A stretch of 64,000 bases of DNA from CAVONB01 sp963697205 (GCA_963697205.1 CAVONB010000007.1:62001-126000); one strand, 5' to 3'; counted from the stretch's first letter, positions 24,025 to 33,101 are shown. Notes: generated from the letters alone by a model not told the origin. Made by a program: numbers and translations.

Positions 24025-24726
24025 GTGCAGTACCTGATCTTCGGCATTGTGGCACTGGCGCTGGGATTGCTGGCCTTGCAGGCGTTCTCACAGGCCAACC
24101 CGTCGCTCCTCGCACGGCGGCTGCGCGTCGTGGGTGGCGGCGCGGTGCTGGCGGGGGCGGCGGGCCTGGCGCTGCGCGGCTATCTTTCCTACGCCTTTCC
24201 GCTGGCGATGCTGGGCTCCTGGCTGATCTGGGGAACGGGCAGCGGGCCGTGGTCGGGGCAGCCGTCGGGCACGGCGCGGGCCGGGCGGACGTCGCAGGTG
24301 CGCACCGAGCACCTCGTCATGACACTGGATCACGACAGTGGCGCGATGAGCGGGCAGGTTCTGAAGGGGCTGTTCGCCGGGCGCGACATCGATACCTTGA
24401 AGCCCGCGGAGCTGGCGCTGTTGTGGCAGGACTGCCGGTTCAACGATCCCCAGTCGGCGCAGCTGCTGGAAGCCTATCTCGACCGTATTCACCCGACGTG
24501 GCGCGATGACGTTGCGCGCGGGGAGGCGGAGATGTCGAGTGGCGCGGACGGGCGAATGAGCGCTGCGGAGGCCTACGAGATCCTGGGGCTGAAGCCCGGG
24601 GCTGATTCCGATGCGATCCGCCGTGCGCATCGCGAGCTGATGCTGAAGTTGCATCCAGATCGCGGTGGCTCGACGTACCTCGCCGCAAAGATCAACGAGG
24701 CCAAGGACGTTCTCCTGGGCGAATAA
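24025..24726 (+). CDS. membrane-anchored DnaJ-domain protein (TIM14/DjlA-like architecture)
   Basis: 233 residues. Two hydrophobic segments at about 4-21 and 36-70 anchor the N-terminus. A middle region (90-175) includes HLVMTLDHDSGAMSGQVLKG. The C-terminal J domain (about 178-233) contains the invariant HPD in LMLKLHPDRGG. J proteins stimulate the ATPase of an Hsp70 partner; C-terminal J placement after membrane segments resembles mitochondrial TIM14/Pam18. It lies in a two-gene unit with the VWA protein. Confidence 0.9.
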   Translation: MQYLIFGIVALALGLLALQAFSQANPSLLARRLRVVGGGAVLAGAAGLALRGYLSYAFPLAMLGSWLIWGTGSGPWSGQPSGTARAGRTSQVRTEHLVMTLDHDSGAMSGQVLKGLFAGRDIDTLKPAELALLWQDCRFNDPQSAQLLEAYLDRIHPTWRDDVARGEAEMSSGADGRMSAAEAYEILGLKPGADSDAIRRAHRELMLKLHPDRGGSTYLAAKINEAKDVLLGE

Positions 24727-24858
24727 GCAGCGGGCGGCTCTTTGCTGGCCGTATGTTGCGGGCTGATGCCCGGTTCCCAAACGTCGGAGCGCAGCAGCTG
24801 CCCATCTGCTGGGTTGCGGAAGGCATTCCCGCAGGACTGACGGCCTCCACCCGATCCG

Positions 24859-24874
24859 AGCGTTCGATCCAGAA
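24859..24874. repeat. second copy of AGCGTYCGATCCAGAA element
   Basis: The 16 bases match the right arm of the inverted repeat at 7181-7196 with one mismatch, and in both places CTAGC follows within a few bases. It sits in the gap between two convergent genes. It may be a degenerate member of a small dispersed intergenic repeat family. Confidence 0.4.
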
Positions 24875-24877
24875 AGA

Positions 24878-25483
24878 CTAGCGTGCGGCGGCCTTGCGGT
24901 CGTCGATGCGCTTGGCGACGGCCGCGGCGATAGCAGCGGCCAGCGCTTCGAGCGGCGGGTTGCCAGTCTTCATGTCGGCGGGCAACGCGATCTGTTGTGC
25001 CCGGGCCATCTGCCTGAGCTTGTCGAGGTCGCCGATCTCGCGCAGGCGGGCGCTCAGCCCGTCGGGCCCCTCGCGCTGCAACACGGGAACCAATCCGAAC
25101 ACGTAGGGATCGAAGGGGGGCGCGGGTGCGTCGGCGGCTTTTTGCGGCGCAGCCGGCTCTGTGGCCGGTTTGGCGGGCGATTTGGCGGGCTGGGCGACCG
25201 GTCCGGCATTGGCCGGGGCCTTCGGGGTGGTTTCGGGTGCGGGCTTAGGGACGGCAGGCGCGGCTGCCGTGGCGGGCTCGCTGCGCTGGAGTGCGATCAG
25301 CCTCGGAGTTGCCTTCAGGCCGGACCAGCTCAATCGCCTGACGCGAAGGCTCGAGATTGCGTGCGCGCCGCGCCGCGCGAGGCGCTCGACGGCGTCGGGC
25401 GTGAGACCCGGCTCGGTTGCCAGCCATTGGCGCAGGAAGCGATCCTTCGCCGCGCCGGATAGTTTTTTGGTCGTGCGACGCAT
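24878..25483 (-). CDS. hypothetical protein encoded after ParA, Pro/Ala-rich linker
   Basis: 201 residues. A basic N-terminal domain (MRRTTKKLSGAAKDRFLRQW...) is followed by a Pro/Ala/Lys linker at about 70-120 and a C-terminal helical domain with LVPVLQREGPDGLSARLREIG. No catalytic motif and no signal peptide. The gene begins 17 bases after the stop of the orphan ParA and is surely co-transcribed with it, so by analogy it could be the cargo or adaptor partner that stimulates the ParA ATPase. The function is unproven. Confidence 0.7.
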   Translation of the reverse strand: MRRTTKKLSGAAKDRFLRQWLATEPGLTPDAVERLARRGAHAISSLRVRRLSWSGLKATPRLIALQRSEPATAAAPAVPKPAPETTPKAPANAGPVAQPAKSPAKPATEPAAPQKAADAPAPPFDPYVFGLVPVLQREGPDGLSARLREIGDLDKLRQMARAQQIALPADMKTGNPPLEALAAAIAAAVAKRIDDRKAAAR

Positions 25484-25500
25484 GCCCTGGCTCCTTCAGC

Positions 25501-26373
25501 TCAGCCGAGCACCATGGGTGAGACCTCGTCGTAGAGGGCGCGCAAAATCGGAAGTGCTGCGCCGTACTTGTCCTCGATGGGATGGCGTTCCTCCATCCAG
25601 TCGAAGGCGGCGGCAACGTCCGGCATCAGCGGGATGCGGGTGTCGAGCATAGGATGATTGTAGGCGATCGTGTCGATCAGCGCACGGTCCCGGCCGGTGT
25701 CGCGCACGTAGTTGGCGAGGCAGATGTAGCGGCGCTCGGCGGGCGGCATGGCGACGACGTCGTCGTAGCCGCGCCCCTGGATAATGGTCGCGATGCGGTC
25801 GACGGCGAATTCGGAGACGGCGTCGGGACGGAAGGGCACGATGACCTTGGTCGCCAGCGCCAGGGCCGCAGCGGTGGCGTTGGACAGGCCCGGCGCGCAA
25901 TCGAGGATGACGACGTCGGCCAGCGGATTGGCGAACTGGAGCGCCTGGCGGAAATGGCTGGCACAGCGCTGCTTGGCCTGACGGAAAGGGACGTTGCCCT
26001 TGGAGTAAAAGCTGATCAACTCGTCCTGCATATCCTCGAAGCGGAGCGACCCGGGCATCAGCCACAGGCGGGGCGCCCGGCCGTCGGGCCCGGCGACGTC
26101 GCCCACGCCAGGGACCACGTAGTCGCGGATCTTGACCTGGTCGATGGCGTACATCTTGTCCTCGATGTAGGCCGCCACGTTCTTGGAATTGCGCTGGGCC
26201 TCGATCCAGCCGGTGCCGCCTTGCAGGATCAGCGACGAGTTCGATTGTGCGTCTAGGTCGATCAGCATTACGCGCTTGCCGGCCCAGACCGCGAAGGCAT
26301 GAGCGAGCATGACGGAGATCGTCGATTTACCGACGCCACCCTTGCGGTTGGCCACTGCCAGAAAAAACGCCAT
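25501..26373 (-). CDS. orphan ParA/MinD-family ATPase
   Basis: 290 residues. The deviant Walker A RKGGVGKST lies at the N-terminus (about 10-18), followed by LIDLDAQSNSSL and Walker B-like VVILDCAPGLSNAT. There is no N-terminal helix-turn-helix, so it is not a plasmid type Ia ParA. No parB or parS follows; instead there is the 201-residue hypothetical. Orphan ParA proteins position cargo such as chemoreceptor arrays, carboxysomes or cellulose complexes. The chromosome segregation ParA is normally elsewhere with ParB, so this is probably a cargo-positioning member. Confidence 0.88.
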   Translation of the reverse strand: MAFFLAVANRKGGVGKSTISVMLAHAFAVWAGKRVMLIDLDAQSNSSLILQGGTGWIEAQRNSKNVAAYIEDKMYAIDQVKIRDYVVPGVGDVAGPDGRAPRLWLMPGSLRFEDMQDELISFYSKGNVPFRQAKQRCASHFRQALQFANPLADVVILDCAPGLSNATAAALALATKVIVPFRPDAVSEFAVDRIATIIQGRGYDDVVAMPPAERRYICLANYVRDTGRDRALIDTIAYNHPMLDTRIPLMPDVAAAFDWMEERHPIEDKYGAALPILRALYDEVSPMVLG

Positions 26374-26786
26374 TCCCCCTCCGAGTGCCCGATGCCGCCA
26401 TCCGCGGCGGCCGGCGGGCGGCCGCTCGGGAAGCGTGCGCCCACGTATGCGCCGATTCCGGCTGTCGGGTCACACTCTTGCGTGCGCGATGGGGCCGATT
26501 GACGACGGTCGGTCGCGCAGCGTGGCCGATGCGGTACCGTACGGCGAGACGCGCAGCGTGCGAATCGGCGTGGGAGGACCATCCTGGCACGCGGTTTGCT
26601 CAGCGGTGCGAGTGGCCAGCGTCGACTCGGCGGGCGTGGGCTGGCGACTTAGCCCGAGGGCCCTTTGGGTTCTTGGTGGGGGCCAGGCCCGACCAGGGTC
26701 GTGGCGCGGATGGGCGGCTGTCTGCTAGAGAGTCGTTTGCGGATTCGGGCGCGAGGTCGCCCCTTGGACGGACGAAGGTGAGAGAC
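26374..26786. other. 413-base intergenic region, no gene seen
   Basis: This gap between the divergent parA-like gene and glmM must hold both promoters. It contains only short overlapping open frames without ribosome sites. The ribosome-binding site of glmM (GAAGGTGAGAG) is at its right end. No conserved RNA was recognised. Confidence 0.5.
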
Positions 26787-28139
26787 ATGTCGCGCCGCTA
26801 TTTTGGAACCGACGGAATTCGCGGACTGGCCAATCGCCATCCGATGACCTCGGAGGTCGCGCTGAAGGTCGGCATGGCCGCGGGCAAGCTGTTCTCGCAA
26901 GGGGCGCACCGGCACCGGGTGGTGATCGGCAAGGACACGCGCCTGTCCGGCTACATGCTCGAGGCGGCGCTGATGTCGGGCTTCACGTCGGTGGGGATGG
27001 ACGTGTTCCTGCTCGGTCCGATGCCGACGCCCGCGGTCGCGATGCTGACGCGCTCGCTCAGGGCCGACCTCGGCGTCATGATCTCGGCGTCGCACAATCC
27101 GTCCGACGACAACGGCATCAAGCTGTTCGATCCGGACGGCTACAAGCTGTCCGACGAGATGGAGCGCCAGATCGAGGCGCTGATCGAGGGGCCCGGCGGC
27201 GATCTCCTGGTGCCTGCCGATCGCATCGGGCGGGCGACGCGCGTGGAGAGCGCGCGCGAGCGCTACGTCGAGTTCGCCAAGCGGACGTTGCCCAAGAACC
27301 TGCGCCTCGACGGCTTGCGGATCGTCGTGGATTGCGCCAACGGGGCCGCCTACAAGGTCGCGCCGGAAGCGTTATGGGAGCTTGGTGCAGAGGTGATCTC
27401 GATCGGCGTTGAGCCGAACGGGCGCAATATCAATTTGAAATGCGGCTCGACTGCGCCGGAGACGCTGGTCTCCAAGGTGCGCGAATTGCGCGCCGACATC
27501 GGCATCGCGCTGGACGGTGACGCCGACCGCGTCATCATCGTCGACGAGAAGGGCGAGATCGTCGATGGCGACCAGTTGATGGCGGTGATCGCGGAGAGCT
27601 GGCATCGCCGCGGCCGGCTGGCTGCCGGCGGCATGGTCGCGACGGTCATGTCGAACCTGGGCCTGGAGCGCTATCTGCAAAGCCTCGGCCTCAGCATGGC
27701 GCGCACGCCGGTCGGGGATCGCTACGTCGTGGAGCACATGCGCAAGCACGGCTACAACGTCGGCGGCGAGCAGTCCGGGCACATCGTTCTGTCCGACTTC
27801 ACGACGACAGGCGACGGCCTCGTCTCGGCGCTGCAGATCCTCGCGGTGGTGGTGGCGACGGGCAAGCCAGTCAGCGAGGTGTGCAGCCGCTTCGAGCGCC
27901 TGCCGCAGATCCTGCAGAACGTGCGCTATGCCAACGGCAAGCCGCTGGAGGATGCCAAGGTGGTCAAAGCCATCGAGGGCGCCAAGAAGAAGCTCGGTAG
28001 CTCCGGGCGTCTGGTGATCCGCCCGTCCGGCACCGAGCCGGTGATCCGGGTGATGGCGGAAGGCGACGACGAGACCCTGGTGCAGACCGTGGTCGGTGAC
28101 ATTGCCGAGGCGGTGCGCAGGGCCGCGCAGGACGCTTAA
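26787..28139 (+). CDS. glmM: phosphoglucosamine mutase
   Basis: 450 residues, the standard length. It begins MSRRYFGTDGIRG, the diagnostic GlmM start, which fixes the ATG at 26787 although the frame is open upstream. The active-site phosphoserine loop is ISASHNPSDDNGIK. The metal-binding loop is ALDGDADRVIIVD, the sugar-binding loop GGEQSGHI and the phosphate-binding loop RPSGTEPVIRVM. It converts glucosamine-6-P to glucosamine-1-P for UDP-GlcNAc, peptidoglycan and lipid A. It stands alone here; in many alphaproteobacteria it follows ftsH or folP. Confidence 0.97.
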   Translation: MSRRYFGTDGIRGLANRHPMTSEVALKVGMAAGKLFSQGAHRHRVVIGKDTRLSGYMLEAALMSGFTSVGMDVFLLGPMPTPAVAMLTRSLRADLGVMISASHNPSDDNGIKLFDPDGYKLSDEMERQIEALIEGPGGDLLVPADRIGRATRVESARERYVEFAKRTLPKNLRLDGLRIVVDCANGAAYKVAPEALWELGAEVISIGVEPNGRNINLKCGSTAPETLVSKVRELRADIGIALDGDADRVIIVDEKGEIVDGDQLMAVIAESWHRRGRLAAGGMVATVMSNLGLERYLQSLGLSMARTPVGDRYVVEHMRKHGYNVGGEQSGHIVLSDFTTTGDGLVSALQILAVVVATGKPVSEVCSRFERLPQILQNVRYANGKPLEDAKVVKAIEGAKKKLGSSGRLVIRPSGTEPVIRVMAEGDDETLVQTVVGDIAEAVRRAAQDA

Positions 28140-28622
28140 GTCCGAACGGTTGCCAACTCCCGGCGATCCCAGGGCGCGTGGTCGCGCCTAGCCGTCCAGC
28201 GGTGGTGTGGCCGCCGCGCCGCCATCCGTCGCGGTGCGGATCATGTCGGCACGCGGATTAAGTCCTCCTTAAAGATTCGACGCTCATAGTCCTCGACACA
28301 GCGCCGGGGCCACGTGCCCTCGTGCGTCGCAGCCTTCGACGTCCCCAGGCTCGACGCCGGCGCCTGTCAGTTCACTGCGGTGCGATCGGCACCGCCCCAG
28401 GCAGCGTCCGTTCGCGACGCGCCCAAGCCATCGGCATTGCGGATCCGCGTCCTGCGGTCGGGTGCCAGTCAGTCGGTGTTGTTCCGTGGTGTAGATGCGT
28501 GGAGACGGCGTGCGCGTCGTCGCCAGCGGTCGTTGCAGCCTTGCGCGAAAGGTGCGGGGCGTCGGCCGTGGCGTCGAAAGACGAGGCCCTCCATTCCGCC
28601 GGATGCTGCAAGGAACGAGGCC
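28140..28622. other. 483-base intergenic region before an outer membrane protein gene
   Basis: A long untranslated region precedes the barrel protein. Several short frames occur on both strands, but none looks coding. A ribosome site (GGAACGAGG) lies just before the ATG at 28623. A long 5' leader before an outer membrane protein gene would suit small-RNA control, but I see no specific element. Confidence 0.45.
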
Positions 28623-29480
28623 ATGAAATTGAAGCTTGCCTGCACGACGCTCGCCATCGGCCTGATGGCCGCAATCGTCACGCCCGCGATCGCCGGGGAC
28701 ATGATTAGCGCCGGCCCCGGCGTGAAGTACGTGCCGCGCGGCGTGGCCGTGCCGGTGCCGGCTCCATCGCCGATCGACAACTATCCGGCGCGCTGGTACT
28801 TCCGCTTCGACGCGGCGCTGGGCATTCGCGGCGACAGCCCGTTTCATGAGAGCGGGTTCGTGTTCGGAGCGCCACCGACAAACCCCGGAGACACTACCAC
28901 CTTCCGCTCGCGGCCCGGCTGGTTCACCAACGACAGCGACGTCTATGCGGGGTTCGGCGCTGGCGTCGGCTACTACTTCTCGCGGCAGCTGCGCGGCGAC
29001 ATCACGGTTGAGACGCGCGGCCAGAACAAGTTCGGCGGCACGCGCACCCAGAACTACATTTCAGGCGGGACTACGGAGAGCATCAGCTACAAGGAGGACA
29101 CGCGCTATACCAGCGTGCCCGTGCTGTTCAATCTCTACTGGGACTTCGCGCGCCGCTGGGGCGGGTTCAAGCCGTATGTCGGCCTTGGGCTCGGCTTCTC
29201 GGTCAACGAGCTGGAGCGCGGCGTTACGATCTCCGATACCGGTGGATTACTTGCGGGTAGCGCTTCGGCGAAGGCCCACGATGTGTCGCTCGCGGCGATG
29301 GGCACGGTCGGCGCAACCTATGAGGTCGATCCCTCCTGGGCGCTCGATTTCAACTATCGCATGCTCTATGTCGGCGGCTCTGACGTCGGGCTCGGCATCG
29401 GCGGCGCGGGCTCGCGGGCCTTCGTCGGTGAGCAGCTCGACCACCAGTTCCGCGCCGGCGTGCGGTTCAACATCTACTGA
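28623..29480 (+). CDS. outer membrane beta-barrel protein
   Basis: 285 residues from the ATG at 28623. The signal peptide (MKLKLACTTLAIGLMAAIV..) ends in AIAG. The mature chain consists of alternating amphipathic strands (WYFRFDAALGIRGDSP, DVYAGFGAGVGYYFS, LRGDITVETRG, and others) and ends with HQFRAGVRFNIY, an aromatic C-terminal residue suited to BAM recognition. It resembles the OmpA-like/porin-like small barrels of Hyphomicrobiales, with eight or ten strands likely. No ligand can be inferred. It is followed by a strong terminator and the serC leader, so it is probably monocistronic. Confidence 0.88.
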   Translation: MKLKLACTTLAIGLMAAIVTPAIAGDMISAGPGVKYVPRGVAVPVPAPSPIDNYPARWYFRFDAALGIRGDSPFHESGFVFGAPPTNPGDTTTFRSRPGWFTNDSDVYAGFGAGVGYYFSRQLRGDITVETRGQNKFGGTRTQNYISGGTTESISYKEDTRYTSVPVLFNLYWDFARRWGGFKPYVGLGLGFSVNELERGVTISDTGGLLAGSASAKAHDVSLAAMGTVGATYEVDPSWALDFNYRMLYVGGSDVGLGIGGAGSRAFVGEQLDHQFRAGVRFNIY

Positions 29481-29513
29481 TCGCACGCGGTCTTAAGACT
29501 TCGTCAACGCGTC

Positions 29514-29547
29514 CGGGCGGGCCCTCGTGGTCCGCCCGTCGCGTTTT
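29514..29547 (+). terminator. rho-independent terminator after the barrel gene
   Basis: The stem CGGGCGGGCC (29514-29523) pairs with GGTCCGCCCG (29529-29538) over a five-base loop and is followed by TCGCGTTTT. It lies 33 bases past the stop codon at 29480, in the usual place. Confidence 0.75.
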
Positions 29548-29621
29548 CAGACTTCGCCAAGTACGTTCCTTCGTCGCAATTGACTTCATCGGGCGACGCG
29601 CGTATTTCCGGCGGCGGGCCA

Positions 29622-29662
29622 CTCCTCCCCAACGAGGAGCAGCTATCTGGAAGGATAGACTC
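29622..29662 (+). promoter_or_regulatory. candidate serC leader RNA (two hairpins ending at the start codon)
   Basis: Hairpin 1 is CTCCTC / GAGGAG (29622-29639). Hairpin 2 is CTATC / GATAG (29643-29658), with the ribosome site GGAAGG placed in its loop and 3' arm, four bases before the ATG. A conserved serC RNA motif upstream of alphaproteobacterial serC-serA operons is known; position and hairpin layout agree, but I cannot run the covariance model. It probably acts on translation initiation. Confidence 0.55.
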
Positions 29663-30838
29663 ATGACCGCGACGACGAAGCCGGCCAAGCGCCCGGCGAA
29701 TACCCATTTCTCGTCTGGCCCCTGCGCCAAGCGCCCGGGCTGGAACCTCGCTTCCCTGCAAAACGCGTTCCTCGGCCGCTCGCATAGAGCGAAGGAGGGC
29801 AAGGCGCGCCTGAAAGCGGCGATCGACCGTACGAAGGCGATGGTCGGCCTGCCCGAGGGCTATGTCTGTGGCATCGTGCCGGCCTCCGATACCGGGGCGT
29901 TCGAGATGGCGATGTGGACCATGCTCGGCCAGCGCGGGGTCGACGTACTCGCCTGGGAAAGCTTCGGGGCGGGCTGGGCGAGCGACATCACCAAGCAGCT
30001 CAAGCTCAAAGACGTTCGCCTGATCGAGGCGGACTACGGGCGCCTGCCGGACCTGGCGCAGGTGGATTTCAAACGCGATGTCGTCTTCACCGCAAACGGT
30101 ACGACGTCGGGTGTGAAGATCGTCAATTACGACTGGGTGCCGGCCGATCGCGAGGGGCTCACGTTCGTCGATGCGACGTCGGCCATCTTCGCTCAGCCGA
30201 TCGACTGGCCGAAAGTCGATGTGCTCACCTATTCCTGGCAGAAGGTCTTGGGCGGGGAAGCGGCGCACGGCATGCTGATCCTGTCGCCGCGCGCTATCGC
30301 GCGGCTGGAAAGCTACACGCCGGCCTGGCCGCTGCCGAAAATCTTCCGCCTGACCAAGGGCGGCAAGCTGCAAAAGGACATCTTCGAGGGCGCGACGATC
30401 AATACGCCGTCGATGCTGTGCGTGGAGGACTATCTCGACGCCCTGACCTGGGCGGAGGGAATCGGCGGCCAGAAGGCGCTGTTCCAGCGGGCCGACGCCA
30501 ACGCAGCCGTGCTGTTCGACTGGATCGCGCGGACGCCGTGGATCGCCAACCTGGCGCAGGATCCCGCGACGCGCTCCAACACGTCGGTGTGCCTCAAGAT
30601 CGTCGACCCGGTTGTCGCCGGGCTGTCGGCCGATCAGCAGGCGTTGTTTGCCAAGGCGCTGGCGTCGCGGCTGGAGAAGGAAGGCGTCGCGCACGATATC
30701 GGCGCTTATCGCGACGCACCGGCGGGCCTGCGCATCTGGACGGGCGCGACGGTCGAGGCGGCCGATCTTGTCGTGCTCACGCAGTGGCTCGACTGGGCCT
30801 TCGATACGTTGAAGGCGGAGCTGCCGAAGGCCGCTTGA
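29663..30838 (+). CDS. serC: phosphoserine aminotransferase
   Basis: 391 residues, PLP-dependent class V aminotransferase of the alphaproteobacterial type. It starts ..RPANTHFSSGPCAKRPGW, continues with GIVPASDTGAFEMAMW, VFTANGTTSGVK and FVDATSAIFAQPIDW, and carries the PLP lysine at about Lys194 in YSWQKVLGG. It converts 3-phosphohydroxypyruvate and glutamate to phosphoserine, the second step of serine synthesis, and may also act in PLP synthesis. serA follows 122 bases downstream, so the pair forms the usual serC-serA unit. A leader RNA precedes it. Confidence 0.96.
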   Translation: MTATTKPAKRPANTHFSSGPCAKRPGWNLASLQNAFLGRSHRAKEGKARLKAAIDRTKAMVGLPEGYVCGIVPASDTGAFEMAMWTMLGQRGVDVLAWESFGAGWASDITKQLKLKDVRLIEADYGRLPDLAQVDFKRDVVFTANGTTSGVKIVNYDWVPADREGLTFVDATSAIFAQPIDWPKVDVLTYSWQKVLGGEAAHGMLILSPRAIARLESYTPAWPLPKIFRLTKGGKLQKDIFEGATINTPSMLCVEDYLDALTWAEGIGGQKALFQRADANAAVLFDWIARTPWIANLAQDPATRSNTSVCLKIVDPVVAGLSADQQALFAKALASRLEKEGVAHDIGAYRDAPAGLRIWTGATVEAADLVVLTQWLDWAFDTLKAELPKAA

Positions 30839-30960
30839 CGCTCAGGTCATCGCCGGGGGCGGCGCGGGGCGGTCGGTGGCGATCGCACTTCGCCCGATGA
30901 GGCCGCGCCCGGCTTAATCCTTTCACCCTTTCAATCCACTCTGACTGAAGGACGAAGCCC

Positions 30961-32550
30961 ATGGCTCCCAAGGTCCTCATTTCCGACGAACTGTCGCCGG
31001 CCGCCGTGCAGATTTTCAAGGATCGCGGGGTGGACGTCACATTCATGCCCGAGCTCGGCAAGGACAAGGCGAAGCTCGAGACGATGATCGCCGAGTTCGA
31101 CGGGCTGGCTGTGCGTTCGGCAACGAAGGTGACCGAGAAAGTCATCGGGCTCGCCTCCAACCTCAAGGTCGTCGGGCGCGCGGGCATCGGCGTCGACAAC
31201 GTCGACATCAAGGCGGCGACGGCGCGCGGCATCATCGTGATGAACACGCCGTTCGGCAACTCGATCACCACGGCGGAGCATGCCATCGCGATGATGTTCG
31301 CGCTGGCGCGGCAGATCCCGGAGGCCGACCGGTCGACGCAGGCGGGAAAGTGGGAGAAGTCGAAGTTCATGGGCGTCGAGCTCTACGGCAAGACGCTCGG
31401 CGTGATCGGCTGCGGCAACATCGGATCGATCGTGGCGGACCGCGGTATCGGCCTCAAGATGAAGGTGATTGCGTTCGATCCGTTCCTGTCGGAGGAGCGG
31501 GCGATGGAGATCGGCGTGGAGAAGGTGGAGCTGGCGTCGCTGTTGTCGCGAGCCGATTTCATCACGCTGCATACGCCCCTGACGGACCGCACGCGTGGGA
31601 TCATCGGCGAGGCGGCATTCGCGCGCATGAAGACGGGCGTGCGCATCATCAATTGCGCGCGCGGGGGACTGGTTGACGAGGGCGCGCTGGTGGAAGCCTT
31701 GAAGTCGGGGCAGGTGGCCGGTGCGGCGTTCGACGTGTTCGAGGTCGAGCCTGCCAAGGAGAACGTGCTGTTCGGCCTGCCGAACGTGATCTGCACGCCG
31801 CATCTGGGTGCGGCCACGACGGAGGCGCAGGAGAACGTCGCGCTGCAGGTCGCCGAGCAGATGTCCGACTACCTGCTGAAGGGTGCGATCTCGAATGCGA
31901 TCAACTTCCCCTCGATCACGGCGGAGGAAGCGCCGCGCATGCGGCCTTATGTCAAACTTGCCGAGCAGCTCGGCTCGTTTGCGGGCCAGCTGACGGAGGG
32001 ACCGATCCGGGCGGTGCGCATCGAATACGTGGGCGATGTGGCGGAGCTGAAGATCAAGGCGCTTTCGGCTGCGGCGATGGCGGGCGTCTTGAAGCCGGTG
32101 TTGTCCGACAGCGTCAACATGGTCAACGCGGCCGCAACGGCAAAGGAGCGCGGCATCAACCTGGAGGAGGTGACGCGCGGCGGCGACGGTGCGTTCGGCA
32201 GCTACATCAAGCTGACGATCACGTCCGACAAGTTGCAGCGCTCGGTCGCGGGCACGGTGTTCTCGGACGGCCGTCCGCGCATCATCCAGGTGCGCGACAT
32301 CGACATGGAGGTCGAGCTGACGCCGCACATGCTGTTCGTGCGCAACGCAGACAAGCCCGGTTTCATCGGCCGCTTCGGCACGCTGATGGGCGAAGCGGGC
32401 GTCAATATCGCCACTCTCAATCTCGGCCGCGACAAGCCCGGTGGCGACGCCATCTGCCTCGTGTCGGTCGACGAGCCGGTGCCTGCCGACGTGCTGGAGC
32501 AGGTGCGCGGGTTGCCGCAGGTGGTGCGAGCGAACCGGTTGCAGTTCTGA
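30961..32550 (+). CDS. serA: D-3-phosphoglycerate dehydrogenase
   Basis: 529 residues, the long form. The substrate domain starts KVLISDELSPAAVQIF. The NAD-binding Rossmann motif is GVIGCGNIGSIVA. Catalytic Arg and Glu lie in NCARGGLVDEGALVEAL and following, and the catalytic His is in CTPHLGAATTEAQ. An intervening (ASB) domain runs from about 320 to 450. A C-terminal ACT domain (about 455-529, MLFVRNADKPGFIGRFG...) is expected to bind serine for feedback inhibition. It oxidises 3-phosphoglycerate, the first committed step to serine, and is followed by a strong terminator. Confidence 0.97.
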   Translation: MAPKVLISDELSPAAVQIFKDRGVDVTFMPELGKDKAKLETMIAEFDGLAVRSATKVTEKVIGLASNLKVVGRAGIGVDNVDIKAATARGIIVMNTPFGNSITTAEHAIAMMFALARQIPEADRSTQAGKWEKSKFMGVELYGKTLGVIGCGNIGSIVADRGIGLKMKVIAFDPFLSEERAMEIGVEKVELASLLSRADFITLHTPLTDRTRGIIGEAAFARMKTGVRIINCARGGLVDEGALVEALKSGQVAGAAFDVFEVEPAKENVLFGLPNVICTPHLGAATTEAQENVALQVAEQMSDYLLKGAISNAINFPSITAEEAPRMRPYVKLAEQLGSFAGQLTEGPIRAVRIEYVGDVAELKIKALSAAAMAGVLKPVLSDSVNMVNAAATAKERGINLEEVTRGGDGAFGSYIKLTITSDKLQRSVAGTVFSDGRPRIIQVRDIDMEVELTPHMLFVRNADKPGFIGRFGTLMGEAGVNIATLNLGRDKPGGDAICLVSVDEPVPADVLEQVRGLPQVVRANRLQF

Positions 32551-32580
32551 TCGCGCGGACCGTCACTGTCAGGCTTCGAG

Positions 32581-32609
32581 CGGGCGGCTGAGCCCGCCCG
32601 TTCGCTTTT
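32581..32609 (+). terminator. rho-independent terminator of the serC-serA unit
   Basis: CGGGCGG (32581-32587) and CCGCCCG (32594-32600) form a seven-pair GC stem with loop CTGAGC, followed by TTCGCTTTT, 30 bases after the serA stop codon. Confidence 0.8.
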
Positions 32610-32654
32610 CGATACGGCGCGATCGTTGTCGTTCGTGGGGTTGCGACGAGACGA

Positions 32655-33101
32655 TCAGCGCGCCATGGCCGCCGCGATCCGGCGGCGGAACTGGGGCGGC
32701 AGGTCGGCTGGCAACGCCGGCGGCGCGGCCGGCGCCACGGCTGGTGCGGCGCCGGGCGCGTAGACCTGCTCGGGTGAGCCGACGGGAACGCGCGGCGGCA
32801 CGCTGCCGTAGTTCGGGCTGAACGGCTCGGTGGGATCGTCGGGCTCGCGGCGCTGGCGCAGGCGCGGCGGGGCCTGGACCTCGATGCCGTCGGCCTCCAT
32901 CTCCGGCTTGGGTTGGACGGCGGCGACGACGGGCGCCATGGGGGCGCCGACGGCGCGCATGACCCAATCCTGGGTCGATCGGTGGGTGGTTTGGCAGCCT
33001 CCCGCGCCGAGCGCGGCGAGAATGCAGAGCACGGCGCCTGCGGGGCGCGTGCCGGGGCGTGCGCTGCCGGACCGGGCAGCGCGAAGACGCGAACGCGACA
33101 T
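32655..33101 (-). CDS. small lipoprotein, Pro-rich, unknown function
   Basis: 148 residues. A long Arg-rich start is followed by a hydrophobic segment and the lipobox LGAGGC (Cys36), which predicts lipid anchoring. A shorter start closer to the hydrophobic core may be correct. The rest is Pro/Ala/Arg-rich with EPFSPNYGSVPPRVPVG and ends QFRRRIAAAMAR. No conserved domain is recognised. It lies on the opposite strand, converging with serA. Confidence 0.65.
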   Translation of the reverse strand: MSRSRLRAARSGSARPGTRPAGAVLCILAALGAGGCQTTHRSTQDWVMRAVGAPMAPVVAAVQPKPEMEADGIEVQAPPRLRQRREPDDPTEPFSPNYGSVPPRVPVGSPEQVYAPGAAPAVAPAAPPALPADLPPQFRRRIAAAMAR

